Assembly (NCBI GenBank): GCA_041650635.1
Contig: JBAZKV010000003.1
Location: 1 to 64,000, forward strand
From: Candidatus Margulisiibacteriota bacterium
GTDB lineage: Bacteria > Margulisbacteria > WOR-1 > JAKLHX01 > JBAZKV01
Length of the DNA: 64,000 bases
Reading direction: 5' to 3'
Part shown: in pieces, positions 51,584-63,529 of the stretch
Layout: every line of letters starts with the position of its first letter
Position numbering within the stretch: position 1 is the first letter of the stretch
Position numbers and translations under genes: made by a program
The notes under the pieces: generated by a model
What the model was told of the DNA's origin: nothing
The model's database searches: none
The model's input: only the letters and a program-made list of their open reading frames with translations

Positions 51584-52207
51584 ATGAAAGCGGTTGTATT
51601 CGGCTCCGGGGGGCACGGAAAAGTGGTCCTTGATATCCTGCTTGAATCGGGAGTTGATGTCAAAGGTTTTATTGACGATGATGTATCAAAACACGGTGCT
51701 GTCATAAACGGCAAAAAGATCCTTGGAGGATGGGACTATCTTATGAATAACAAGGGTGTGAAAATAGCTCTTGGGATCGGCAATAATAAGATAAGGGCGT
51801 CTGTGTTTGAAAAAGCAAAAGAACTTGGGATCGAAGTCGTTAACGCCATACATCCCAAAGCAGTGGTCTCAAGGTCGGTAAAGCTGGCCCGGGGGATCGT
51901 AATAATGCCGGGAGTTGTGGTGAGCACGGATACCGCGATAGAGGACGGGGTCTGCGTCAATACATGCGCTTCCGTTGACCATGACTGCCGTCTTAAACAG
52001 TTCTGCCATATCTGGCCGGGCGCAAATCTTGCCGGTGCCGTGGAGGTGGGAGAATATTCTTATGTTGGAACAGGTGCATCGGTGATACAGAATCTCAAGA
52101 TCGGAAATAATGCGATGATAGGTTCCGGAGCGGCAGTGATAAGCAATATTCCTGACAGAGCAACCGCGGTAGGGGTTCCGGCAAAAGTGATCAAGGAGGC
52201 AAAATAA
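51584..52207 (+). CDS. neuD: NeuD/PglD-type sugar O- or N-acyltransferase
   Basis: A 207-residue acyltransferase. ATG 51584 (MKAVVFGSGGHGKVVLDIL) is preferred to 51566 because AGGAG lies seven bases ahead. N-terminal Rossmann-like UDP-sugar domain, then left-handed beta-helix repeats (VIMPGVVVSTDTAIEDG, CHIWPGANLAGAVEVG, IGNNAMIGSGAAV); the catalytic His is in CASVDHDC. It ends GVPAKVIKE as typical. Likely acylates an amino sugar or the finished nonulosonic acid. Shares TAATG with the next gene. Confidence 0.9.
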   Translation: MKAVVFGSGGHGKVVLDILLESGVDVKGFIDDDVSKHGAVINGKKILGGWDYLMNNKGVKIALGIGNNKIRASVFEKAKELGIEVVNAIHPKAVVSRSVKLARGIVIMPGVVVSTDTAIEDGVCVNTCASVDHDCRLKQFCHIWPGANLAGAVEVGEYSYVGTGASVIQNLKIGNNAMIGSGAAVISNIPDRATAVGVPAKVIKEAK

Positions 52208-53589
52208 TGGCGGATAAGCCGGTCAAGAACGTGACAGCCTCGCTGGAGGCGTCAATAAAAGATGTGATGAGAGTGATAGACCATTCCGGTCTGCGCGTTG
52301 CCTACATAATAGATGAAGGCGGAAAGCTTGCCGGAGCGGTAAGCGACAGCGAGATCAGAAAAGCGGTTCTTAAAGGACACGACATAAAAAAACCGGTAAG
52401 GGACATAATCAATACCGATCCGGTGGTGCTGACCCACGATGAAGCAAAAAGCGAGTACAGCTCTATGAAAAAAATAAGAAAACTTATCAAGAGGATGCCT
52501 GACAGCAGGTTCATTCTTGCCCTTGATAATAACGGAAAGCCTTCAAAGCTGCTTCCTGCTGCCGCTCCTCTGGCAAAGGATTCTAAAGTCAGGGACGCAA
52601 ATAACGGAAAACATGTGCTGGTGGTGGGCGGCGCGGGATATCTTGGCTCTGTTCTGGTAAGGCAATTGCTGAAGCGCGGTTTCAAAGTCAGGGTCCTGGA
52701 TATCCTGATGTACGGAGAGGCGCCGTTAAAGGAACTGGAGAAAGACAAAAACTTTGAACTTGTTGCGGGCGATATGAGAAATATCTCAACGCTTGTCATG
52801 TGTCTTGACGGAATAGACTCTGTCGTTAATCTTGCCGCGATAGTGGGAGACCCCGCATGCAAGGATAAGCCCGAAGCCGCAATAGAGACTAATTTTCTTG
52901 CCAACAAGGCTCTTGCGGAAGCCTGCAAATACAATCAGATAAACAGATTTATCTATGCCTCAACATGCAGCGTGTACGGAAGCATGGAAGGCGACAAATT
53001 GCTTACTGAAGAGTCGCCTCTTAATCCCGTCTCTCTCTATGCCAGGTCCAAGATACAGTCCGAAGAAGGGATACTGGCAATGGAAGACGAGAACTTTGCT
53101 CCCGTAATACTTAGGATGAGCACTCTTTACGGGTATTCGCCCAGGATGCGTTTTGACCTGGTTGTGAATACGATGACCAAGACAGCCGTAGCCGAAAAGA
53201 AGATCTTTGTTCACGGGGGGGGCACGCAGTGGAGGCCTCTGCTGCATGTGGCAGACGCGGCAGCTGCTTATGTTAAATGTCTGGACGCTCCGTTAAAGAA
53301 GATAAAGGGGCAGATCTTTAATGTGGGGTCGGAAAAACTTAATATCCAGATACGGGATATAGCAAAAGCGGTTAAGACCCAGGTCCCGCAGGCCGATGTG
53401 ATAATGGAAGGGGACACGACCGATCCAAGAAATTATTTCGTTTCTTTTTCAAAGCTGAATAAAAAGCTCAGGTTCTCTATAGCTCAAAAGCTGGATACAT
53501 CAATAGAAAGGATGAAAGATGCGCTGACAAGCGGCGAAATAAAAAATGCGAACGATCCCAAATACTACAATGTGGAGTATAACCAATGA
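52207..53589 (+). CDS. CBS-pair fused to an NAD-dependent sugar epimerase/dehydratase
   Basis: A 460-residue fusion. Residues 1-125 look like a CBS pair (SIKDVMRVIDHSGLRVAYII, GAVSDSEIRKAVLKGHDIK, VRDIINTDPVVL), a module that binds adenine nucleotides; it is seen in front of LegF/PtmE-type nucleotidyltransferases, whereas here it precedes an SDR. The SDR starts at about 137 (VVGGAGYLGSVLVRQLLKRG), with STCSVYGSMEGDK and Tyr/Lys in SLYARSKIQSE, and RMSTLYGYSPRMRFDLVVN shared with the protein at 35472. Regulation of sugar supply by nucleotide level is inferred. Confidence 0.83.
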   Translation: MADKPVKNVTASLEASIKDVMRVIDHSGLRVAYIIDEGGKLAGAVSDSEIRKAVLKGHDIKKPVRDIINTDPVVLTHDEAKSEYSSMKKIRKLIKRMPDSRFILALDNNGKPSKLLPAAAPLAKDSKVRDANNGKHVLVVGGAGYLGSVLVRQLLKRGFKVRVLDILMYGEAPLKELEKDKNFELVAGDMRNISTLVMCLDGIDSVVNLAAIVGDPACKDKPEAAIETNFLANKALAEACKYNQINRFIYASTCSVYGSMEGDKLLTEESPLNPVSLYARSKIQSEEGILAMEDENFAPVILRMSTLYGYSPRMRFDLVVNTMTKTAVAEKKIFVHGGGTQWRPLLHVADAAAAYVKCLDAPLKKIKGQIFNVGSEKLNIQIRDIAKAVKTQVPQADVIMEGDTTDPRNYFVSFSKLNKKLRFSIAQKLDTSIERMKDALTSGEIKNANDPKYYNVEYNQ

Positions 53590-54755
53590 AGAATTCTAAG
53601 CTGCCGGCATTTTTAGGTGGAGAGCCGTTCTTTAAGGAGCCCGTGCCCATAACGCTGCCTACGCTTCCGGACCCCAAAGATCTGTTTGAAAGATATTCAA
53701 AGATCATAAGCAGCAGGATGCTGACCAACGCGTCCACCGTTCGGGAATTTGAGGCGATGTCGGCCGAATACCTTGGTGTCAAATATGCCGTTGCCCTGAA
53801 CAGCTGCACCAGCGGCCTAATGCTTTCGATGAAGATATTCGGCCTTAAGGGCGAAGTGATCCTGCCCAGCTTTACATTTCACGCAACTGCTCACTCTGTA
53901 GTGTGGAACGGCTTAAAACCCGTGTTTGTTGATTGTGACGCGGAAACATATAATATCGATCCCGCGCAGGTGGAAAAAGCGATAACTCCTCAAACATCGG
54001 CTATCCTGGGAGTGCATCTTTTTGGAAACCCCGCAAATGTTGAAGAGCTTGAAAGGATCGCTAAAAAACATAAGTTGAGATTGATGTTCGATGCAGCCCA
54101 TGCTTTCGGATCAAAGAGGAACGGAAAGAATACAGGCGGTTTTGGAGATGTGGAATCGTTCAGCCTTAGCCCCACAAAGCTTTTGACAGCTGGGGAAGGC
54201 GGGATGGCTACCACCAACAACAAGGAGCTTGCCGATGCTTTGAGGGTCGCCAGGAACTACGGGGACAGCGGTGATTATGATTGTGCCTTTGCCGGGTTCA
54301 ACGCAAGAATGAGCGAGGTCAACGCTTTGATGGGTATAGAGACGCTGAAGATGATCGAAAAGAATGTTGTAAGAAGAAATGAGATTGTAAAGCTCTATAA
54401 GGATAGACTATCCCGTATGCAGGGAATAAGCTTTCAGTCCATCGATCCAAAGGACAGGAGCACATTCAAAGACTTTTCCATCTATATTGACGAGAAAGTA
54501 TTCGGCATGACTCGGGATGAGCTCTATGACGCTCTCCTTAAAGAAAATATCATCGTTAAGAAATATTTTTATCCTCCGGTCCACGCCCAGAAAGCCTACA
54601 AGAACATAAAGCAGGCAAATAAACTGGACAATACTGTAAGGATAACGGACAGGGTGTTCAGCCTGCCGCTTTATTCGCATATTGAAGAGGATACCGTCAG
54701 AGATATTTGTTGCGTACTGCAGAACATATATGATCATAAGAACGGCAAAAAGTAA
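53586..54755 (+). CDS. DegT/DnrJ/EryC1 sugar aminotransferase
   Basis: A 389-residue PLP-dependent sugar aminotransferase. Lys198 in FSLSPTKLLTAGEGG should hold the cofactor; NSCTSGLMLSMKIFG and MFDAAHAFGSKRNGK are family regions. The N-terminus (FLGGEPFFKEPVPITLPTL) is the extended kind common in surface-sugar clusters. Overlaps the CBS-epimerase gene by four bases, so it probably aminates the keto sugar made there. The product could feed the NeuC/NeuB set or another branch. Confidence 0.88.
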   Translation: MKNSKLPAFLGGEPFFKEPVPITLPTLPDPKDLFERYSKIISSRMLTNASTVREFEAMSAEYLGVKYAVALNSCTSGLMLSMKIFGLKGEVILPSFTFHATAHSVVWNGLKPVFVDCDAETYNIDPAQVEKAITPQTSAILGVHLFGNPANVEELERIAKKHKLRLMFDAAHAFGSKRNGKNTGGFGDVESFSLSPTKLLTAGEGGMATTNNKELADALRVARNYGDSGDYDCAFAGFNARMSEVNALMGIETLKMIEKNVVRRNEIVKLYKDRLSRMQGISFQSIDPKDRSTFKDFSIYIDEKVFGMTRDELYDALLKENIIVKKYFYPPVHAQKAYKNIKQANKLDNTVRITDRVFSLPLYSHIEEDTVRDICCVLQNIYDHKNGKK

Positions 54756-54767
54756 GGGGTAAAGCAG

Positions 54768-58092
<3,325 letters not shown>

Positions 58093-58104
58093 GAGGATTC
58101 CGGT

Positions 58105-59877
58105 ATGCAAATAAATAGCTTGATCAGATCGGTGAAACAATTGATCTTTAAGGACCCTTTTTCTTCTGCGGATTGGCAGTCTTGTTCAATTACCCAGAAG
58201 AGCAAAGAATATATGGAATGGATAAATTCCGACCTTCTGCGCATATCAAAGGAATATATTGAGAAGAACAGTTTGAAAAAGACGGGTTTTGCCGGAAAGA
58301 TGAACACGCTGTTCCATACAGACGGGTTTGAACAGCTCGTTGGAAGAAGGGCAACCGAGTATTTTCTGGAAATGTTCAGGATGTTTGATCAAAAATGCAG
58401 CAGTGAAACGGCCCCAATTAAAGAGATCACTCTTGAAGACAGCCCTATCAACAGGACGGCTTTTGGGGAATACACGTCCAGGTTCGGGAGATGTCCCAAT
58501 ATCAGATGGGTAAGGAAAAGTAATCTGTTTATAAGATTATTGGGGGTCCTTATCTGCTTTATGTCGATAGTAAAGAACTCGGTTAAGCCGGGTATTGCTC
58601 TTTATCAAAAGAAAAGAAAATTTAAGGTGCTGCGGGAATCATTGTGGGGATTAAAAACCAGCGGAGGAAAATATTTTCACGACGATTTCCTGGTTGACGG
58701 GAACATGATAAAAAGAGATGATATGCTCTTTTTCTCAAGGGGAGTATCGGGTAAATGCGACTCAAGATCGATGGCAAGGCAGGACGCATTAAACTCTCAA
58801 TATAGCAGTTTTTATCTTCCATCTCTGCGGTTAAGCGCAGCAGACTTTGCGGCAAGGATACTGCCAAAATATCTCATCTCAAATATCCTTATCCTGCTGG
58901 GTGAAATAACGTCTAACAACTTTACCTTTATATTAAATACCAGTGTCTTTTTTACGGGGATCGCTATTCCGTATGAAAAGATCTTTTCTAATTATGAGGT
59001 CATTTCAGAATTGGGCCACGACTATTTTTCTGCCAACCATATCCCTGAATCCATCGTCTGCAAGGACCACGGAGTTAAATATTATTTGATGCACTGGTCG
59101 GATAACTCAATAAACATAGACACATATCTGCTCTCGGATCTTGTTTGCGATAACTTTTTAATGTGGGGAAAGGCCCATCTGATAGGTGTTGAAGGCGAAA
59201 ACGCTAACCCTTATTTTGCCGGTTATGTTTTTAAGAAGTTTATCCATGATATCAAAAACTGTAAAAATGATGTAATAGCGCAAATGGGGATAAAGCAGAA
59301 GGGGAAAATAATCACATTCATAGATGAAGCCTTTGGCGGTGAGATAAAAATGACGCAGGACAACTTTGTGAGCTTTTGGGAAACTATTCTCAAGACCGCC
59401 CAAGATCAAAGGCAAAATACGATAATTATTAAGCCGAAAGGTAAATACCTGTTTGTAAATCTTACAGGGCACTATAGAGAAAGATATGAAGTGTTAAAAG
59501 TGCAGATGAGCGGCATGGATAATGTTTATATAATAGATGAGACCAAGTGGTCCTTTATCGAGGCGATAGGGATCTCGGATATCGTGATAACGCAGGGGAT
59601 GACAAGTTCCGCGACGATAGCGATAATATGCGGTATAGAGGGGCTGTATTTTGACCAGGCGTCATATAATCATCCTTTCAGCAAAAAATATAAGGATGCT
59701 GTGGCATTTGACGACAGTGAAAAACTGATCAAGAAGATATCTTTGATCGTTAACGGACAGGATTCGGTCTTTGATGTTATTCCTGAAAAGGAGATCAGAG
59801 GATTTGACGAATTTGCGGACGACAGGGGGATAGACCTGATCAGACACCTGTTGGCCACCGGCAGGCAAAACCGATGA
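58105..59877 (+). CDS. Uncharacterised large protein, possible surface-carbohydrate glycosyltransferase
   Basis: A 590-residue protein with no family I can name. It is mostly soluble, with hydrophobic stretches near residue 145 (LLGVLICFMSIVKN) and about 260-275 (ILILLGEITSNNFTFI) that might touch the membrane. The C-terminal 200 residues look like the second half of a GT-B transferase (KIITFIDEAFGGEIKMTQDN, TIIIKPKGKYLFVN, DIVITQGMTSSATIAIICGI). A link to CDP-glycerol or sialyl-type transferases is only a resemblance. Sits 12 bases after pseC and overlaps the HisH-like gene by four bases. Confidence 0.55.
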   Translation: MQINSLIRSVKQLIFKDPFSSADWQSCSITQKSKEYMEWINSDLLRISKEYIEKNSLKKTGFAGKMNTLFHTDGFEQLVGRRATEYFLEMFRMFDQKCSSETAPIKEITLEDSPINRTAFGEYTSRFGRCPNIRWVRKSNLFIRLLGVLICFMSIVKNSVKPGIALYQKKRKFKVLRESLWGLKTSGGKYFHDDFLVDGNMIKRDDMLFFSRGVSGKCDSRSMARQDALNSQYSSFYLPSLRLSAADFAARILPKYLISNILILLGEITSNNFTFILNTSVFFTGIAIPYEKIFSNYEVISELGHDYFSANHIPESIVCKDHGVKYYLMHWSDNSINIDTYLLSDLVCDNFLMWGKAHLIGVEGENANPYFAGYVFKKFIHDIKNCKNDVIAQMGIKQKGKIITFIDEAFGGEIKMTQDNFVSFWETILKTAQDQRQNTIIIKPKGKYLFVNLTGHYRERYEVLKVQMSGMDNVYIIDETKWSFIEAIGISDIVITQGMTSSATIAIICGIEGLYFDQASYNHPFSKKYKDAVAFDDSEKLIKKISLIVNGQDSVFDVIPEKEIRGFDEFADDRGIDLIRHLLATGRQNR

Positions 59878-60497
59878 AAAATAAAATAAATATTATTGAC
59901 TGCGGCCTTGGCAATATCAGCTCCGTAAAGAACGCTTTTGAAGAACTGAAGTGTGATGTCAAGATCCTGACGCGGGCAGACCAGGCCGGGGATGATTGCC
60001 GGTATTTGATCCTGCCGGGAGTGGGTGCGTTCGGGGACGGCATGAGGCTCCTTAAAGAGACGGGTTTTGACAAAAAGATCAAAGACCTTGTATTGTCCGG
60101 GACCAAACTATTGGGGATCTGCCTGGGCATGCAGCTGCTGTTTGACAAAGGTTATGAGTTTGGAGAAAACGAAGGGCTGCATCTGATAAGCGGAGAAGTT
60201 AAGAGGATGATGAGCGATAACTTTGGGCTAAGGCTTCCTCATATCGGATGGAATGACACGACTATCGTAAGGCCTGATGACACCTTTATGAAAGACATCA
60301 AAGACAGGTCATGCTTTTACTATGTGAACAGCTATGCCTGCTTTCCGAAGAATGAAAAGAATGTACTTGGCTATTATGAATACGGCGGTAAATACGCGGG
60401 CATTGTCAGGAGCGGAAATGTGATGGGAGTGCAGTTTCACCCGGAAAAGAGCCAGCAGACCGGTCTAAAGCTTTTAGAGAACTATATTAAGGCATAA
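59874..60497 (+). CDS. HisH-like glutamine amidotransferase (WbuY type)
   Basis: A 207-residue class I glutaminase related to HisH. Cys83 in LLGICLGMQLLF and His189/Glu191 in GVQFHPEKSQ form the triad; the start INIIDCGLGNISSVKNAF is typical. No other histidine genes are near, and HisF- and WbuX-like genes follow, so it should supply ammonia for sugar amidation (acetamidino groups) rather than for histidine. Overlaps the preceding gene by four bases. Confidence 0.9.
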   Translation: MKNKINIIDCGLGNISSVKNAFEELKCDVKILTRADQAGDDCRYLILPGVGAFGDGMRLLKETGFDKKIKDLVLSGTKLLGICLGMQLLFDKGYEFGENEGLHLISGEVKRMMSDNFGLRLPHIGWNDTTIVRPDDTFMKDIKDRSCFYYVNSYACFPKNEKNVLGYYEYGGKYAGIVRSGNVMGVQFHPEKSQQTGLKLLENYIKA

Positions 60498-60500
60498 AAT

Positions 60501-61325
60501 ATGTTAAAGACAAGGCTGATCCCTATATTATTATTGAAGAACGGGTTTTTAGTGAGAAGCTATAAGTTTACCCGGCACCAGTCAATAGGCAATCCTTTGA
60601 TACAGACGGCCAGGTACAATAACTGGTCCATTGATGAATTGATATTTATTGACATCACAAGGGATGATGTCTACGATCTTAAGAGGGATGACCAGAAATT
60701 AGAGGGTGTTTCTAGTATTATTGAGGTGTTGCAGGTCATAAGCAAATCCTGTTTTATGCCTTTGACGTTCGGGGGCAAGATAAGGACGATCGATGACATG
60801 AAGATAAGATTTGAGAACGGCGCGGACAAGATAACGGTCAATTCGGTGTGCTTTGAAAATCCGGAAATAATAAAGCAGGCGGCCCAAAGGTTTGGAAGCC
60901 AGGCCATAGTGGTAAGCATTGATGCAAAGAAAAATCCGGACGGCACATATGAGGTATACAGCCATAACGGAAAAAAACCTACCGGCTGGGCCCCGGATAA
61001 ATGGGCAAAATTTGTTGAAGAGAGCGGCGCGGGAGAGATACTTTTAAACAGCATAGACAGGGACGGCACAGGGTCGGGCTATGAGATAGAGATGGTAAAG
61101 CAGGTCGTAAAGGCCACAAATCTTCCGGTCATCGCGCTGGGAGGAGTGGGGGAATACGAGCATTTTGTTGAGGGCGTGGTTGAGGGCGGGGCTTCGGCTG
61201 TTGCCGCGGCAAACATCTTTAATTTTAGGGAGTTGAGCGACAGGAACGCAAGAAGGGTTATGATAGAAGCGGGGATCAATGTGAGGGAGCTGAACGATTA
61301 TTTAGGAAAGGAGTCAGTAGAATGA
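60501..61325 (+). CDS. HisF-like ammonia-channel subunit for sugar amidation (WbuZ type)
   Basis: A 274-residue TIM-barrel related to HisF. At the position of HisF Asp11, needed for the cyclase reaction, it has Leu11 (RLIPILLLKNGFLV), while the second catalytic Asp remains as Asp141 in VVSIDAKKN; Arg5 and Glu46, part of the ammonia gate, are kept. EILLNSIDRDGTGSGYEIEM is shared with HisF. This is the WbuZ pattern: the barrel guides ammonia from the HisH-like partner to the amidotransferase but no longer cyclises imidazole glycerol phosphate. Overlaps the next gene by four bases. Confidence 0.9.
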   Translation: MLKTRLIPILLLKNGFLVRSYKFTRHQSIGNPLIQTARYNNWSIDELIFIDITRDDVYDLKRDDQKLEGVSSIIEVLQVISKSCFMPLTFGGKIRTIDDMKIRFENGADKITVNSVCFENPEIIKQAAQRFGSQAIVVSIDAKKNPDGTYEVYSHNGKKPTGWAPDKWAKFVEESGAGEILLNSIDRDGTGSGYEIEMVKQVVKATNLPVIALGGVGEYEHFVEGVVEGGASAVAAANIFNFRELSDRNARRVMIEAGINVRELNDYLGKESVE

Positions 61326-62506
61326 ACCAGGCCCAAAAGAAAAGGTATGAGGCGGGAAAAATATTCTGGTGCACGTCGTGCGTGGTGCCGTCAAACTACG
61401 CGCAGGGGATCGAGTTTGATGAGACGGGGGAGTGTTCCGGTTGTACGGTGGGAAGAGAGCATTATCATGAAATAGACTGGATCCAGAGGCAGAAGAAGTT
61501 CAAAAAGATAATAGAGCCCTATGTGAACAAGGGAAATCAATACGACTGCATTATCCCGGTAAGCGGGGGCAAGGACAGCTATTACCAGGCTCATATCATA
61601 ACAAAAGAGCTGGGGCTTAAACCTTTGCTGGTCACTTTTCACGGGGACAACTATCTTCCCGAAGCGCAGGGCAATCTGGACAGGATGAAGCATCTTTTTA
61701 ACTGCGACCACCTCATATTCCACGTTGGCAGGCCCGCGTTAAAAAAACTTCACAGAGTGGGCTTTGAAAAGACCGGGGACATGACATGGTATATGCACTC
61801 CGGCATATTTTCATTCCCGGTCCAGATAGCCGTAAAGTTCAACATCCCCCTGCTTTTTTGGGGCGAGCCTCCCGGCGTCTACAGGAACGGGATGTATTCA
61901 TACAATGACTTTATTGAGATGACAAGAAAATTCAGGACGGAGCATGCGCAAAGGGGATATGAATGGTTTGATCTTGTAAAAGACAACAAAGAAGGATTGA
62001 CTGAGATGGATATGCTTTGGTCGAAATATCCTGAGGATAAGGACCTTGACAGGGTTGGGGTCAGAGGAATGTATCTTGGCAACTATTATTTGTGGGAACA
62101 GCATGAGCTCACAAAGTTCGTGGTTGACAATTACGGCTGGGAACCCAAAAGGTCGCCGTATCAGAGAACGTACAGGATCTTCGGAGGAATAGACGACATG
62201 CATGAGATCGGCATACATGACTGGTTAAAATTCATGAAATTCGGTTACGGAAGATGCACCGATGATGCGAGCCTTGACTGCAGAAGCGGCGTCTTGACCA
62301 GAGAAAAAGCCATTGAACTTGTAAAGGTCCATGATCCGGCATATCCTTCGGAAGACCTCCCGAGATGGTTGGATTTGACGGGATATACAAAAAAGGAATT
62401 TGATGAGATCTGCGACAGGTGGAGGAACAAAAAAGTGTGGAGAAAAGACAAGAATGACCAGTGGGAATGCGACCATATCTGGGACAATCCCAATAATGAG
62501 CTCTAA
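61322..62506 (+). CDS. N-acetyl sugar amidotransferase (WbuX/WbpG/PseA-like)
   Basis: A 394-residue PP-loop ATPase that turns an N-acetyl group on a sugar into an acetamidino group, using ammonia from the HisH/HisF-like pair. The ATP loop is IIPVSGGKDSYYQAHI. The N-terminal Cys cluster (FWCTSCVVPSN and GECSGCTVG) may bind zinc. LFWGEPPGVYRNG and YGRCTDDASLDCRSGVLTRE are shared family regions. The PseA name applies when the substrate is pseudaminic acid; the PseB/PseC genes close by make that likely. Three bases before the divergent NeuB gene. Confidence 0.92.
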   Translation: MNQAQKKRYEAGKIFWCTSCVVPSNYAQGIEFDETGECSGCTVGREHYHEIDWIQRQKKFKKIIEPYVNKGNQYDCIIPVSGGKDSYYQAHIITKELGLKPLLVTFHGDNYLPEAQGNLDRMKHLFNCDHLIFHVGRPALKKLHRVGFEKTGDMTWYMHSGIFSFPVQIAVKFNIPLLFWGEPPGVYRNGMYSYNDFIEMTRKFRTEHAQRGYEWFDLVKDNKEGLTEMDMLWSKYPEDKDLDRVGVRGMYLGNYYLWEQHELTKFVVDNYGWEPKRSPYQRTYRIFGGIDDMHEIGIHDWLKFMKFGYGRCTDDASLDCRSGVLTREKAIELVKVHDPAYPSEDLPRWLDLTGYTKKEFDEICDRWRNKKVWRKDKNDQWECDHIWDNPNNEL

Positions 62507-62509
62507 AAA

Positions 62510-63529
62510 ATGAAGATCGAGGAAGTGTTTAACAAAAAGAACAACGGCGTTTATGTCATTTTAGAAATGGCCAACGCCCACGACGGCAGCGCGCAGATAG
62601 CCGGACAGATCGTAGATGCCGCGGCCGATGCGGGAGCTGACGCGATAAAATTCCAGCTTTTTACCGCAGATGAGCTGGCGGTCCCGGATTTTTCGTATTA
62701 TGAGCTTTATAAAAAGCTTCAGATGCCGCTAGAGACGTGGAAAGGGCTTGTCAAACATGCCAAAGATAAAGGGCTTGACGTCCTTTTTGATGTTTTTGGC
62801 CTTGAGAGCGCTAATACAGCGTTTGACCTTAACGCTGCCGGGATCAAGGTGCATAACGCGGATATTTCAAATTATGAGCTGCTTAGATCAATAGCAAAAA
62901 TGAAATTGCCTGTGATCCTGTCGTGCGGAGGATCTTACGTCAGTGAGATACACAAAGCGATGGACATTCTTAAAAAGAACGGCACGGACAAGATAATGCT
63001 GATGTTTGGTATCCAGTCATACCCCACGCAGCCGGAGGACAGCTTTTTGGCAAAGATACAATTATTGAATGATGAGTTTTCTGTCCCCGTAGGATTTGCT
63101 CCCCATCTTGAAGGCGGCTCTCAAGAAGCTGTCCTGGTGCCGGGGCTTGCGGTTGCGGCCGGCGCAAAGGCTGTGGAAGTGCATTTAACGCTTGACAGGT
63201 CAAAAAAATTACCGGATTATTTTTCTTCGCTTGAGCCGGGGGAATTGAAGCAGATGCTCTCTGCCGTGAATATGGCATCCAAATCCAGAGGGGAAAGATC
63301 TTTGGAGCTTTCAAAAAAGGAAACCGAATACAGACAAAAGCACAAAAAATTCCTAACGGCTTCCGAAAGCATCAAGGCGGGGGAAAAGATAAGTTACAAG
63401 AACGTGGCTCTCAAGCGCATAAATGATTCCGGTGAAGACAATCTTACAGAGATAGACCCATTTATCGGGAAAACCGCTGTTGCCGCAATTGAAAAATATT
63501 CGCCCGTAAAAAGAAAGGACCTTAAATAA
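62510..63529 (+). CDS. Divergent NeuB-family nonulosonic acid synthase (second copy)
   Basis: A 339-residue relative of NeuB/PseI, clearly diverged from the copy at 46893. The start reads VILEMANAHDGSAQIAGQIV where AEIGVNHNGS is usual; HC-x-SxYP is FGIQSYPTQPED and GYSDHT is GFAPHLEGG. Still kept are DAIKFQLFTADEL, both probable metal His (in APHLEGG and VEVHLTLDR) and a C-terminal SAF domain (FLTASESIKAGEKISYKNVA). I infer a PEP-dependent synthase with a different sugar acceptor. It shares TAATG with the cytidylyltransferase after it, so the two likely act in sequence. Confidence 0.85.
   Translation: MKIEEVFNKKNNGVYVILEMANAHDGSAQIAGQIVDAAADAGADAIKFQLFTADELAVPDFSYYELYKKLQMPLETWKGLVKHAKDKGLDVLFDVFGLESANTAFDLNAAGIKVHNADISNYELLRSIAKMKLPVILSCGGSYVSEIHKAMDILKKNGTDKIMLMFGIQSYPTQPEDSFLAKIQLLNDEFSVPVGFAPHLEGGSQEAVLVPGLAVAAGAKAVEVHLTLDRSKKLPDYFSSLEPGELKQMLSAVNMASKSRGERSLELSKKETEYRQKHKKFLTASESIKAGEKISYKNVALKRINDSGEDNLTEIDPFIGKTAVAAIEKYSPVKRKDLK

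Noticed and set aside
59874..61325. Histidine biosynthesis genes hisH and hisF
   Set aside because: No other his genes are near, the HisF-like protein lacks the Asp11 equivalent, and a WbuX-type amidotransferase follows directly.
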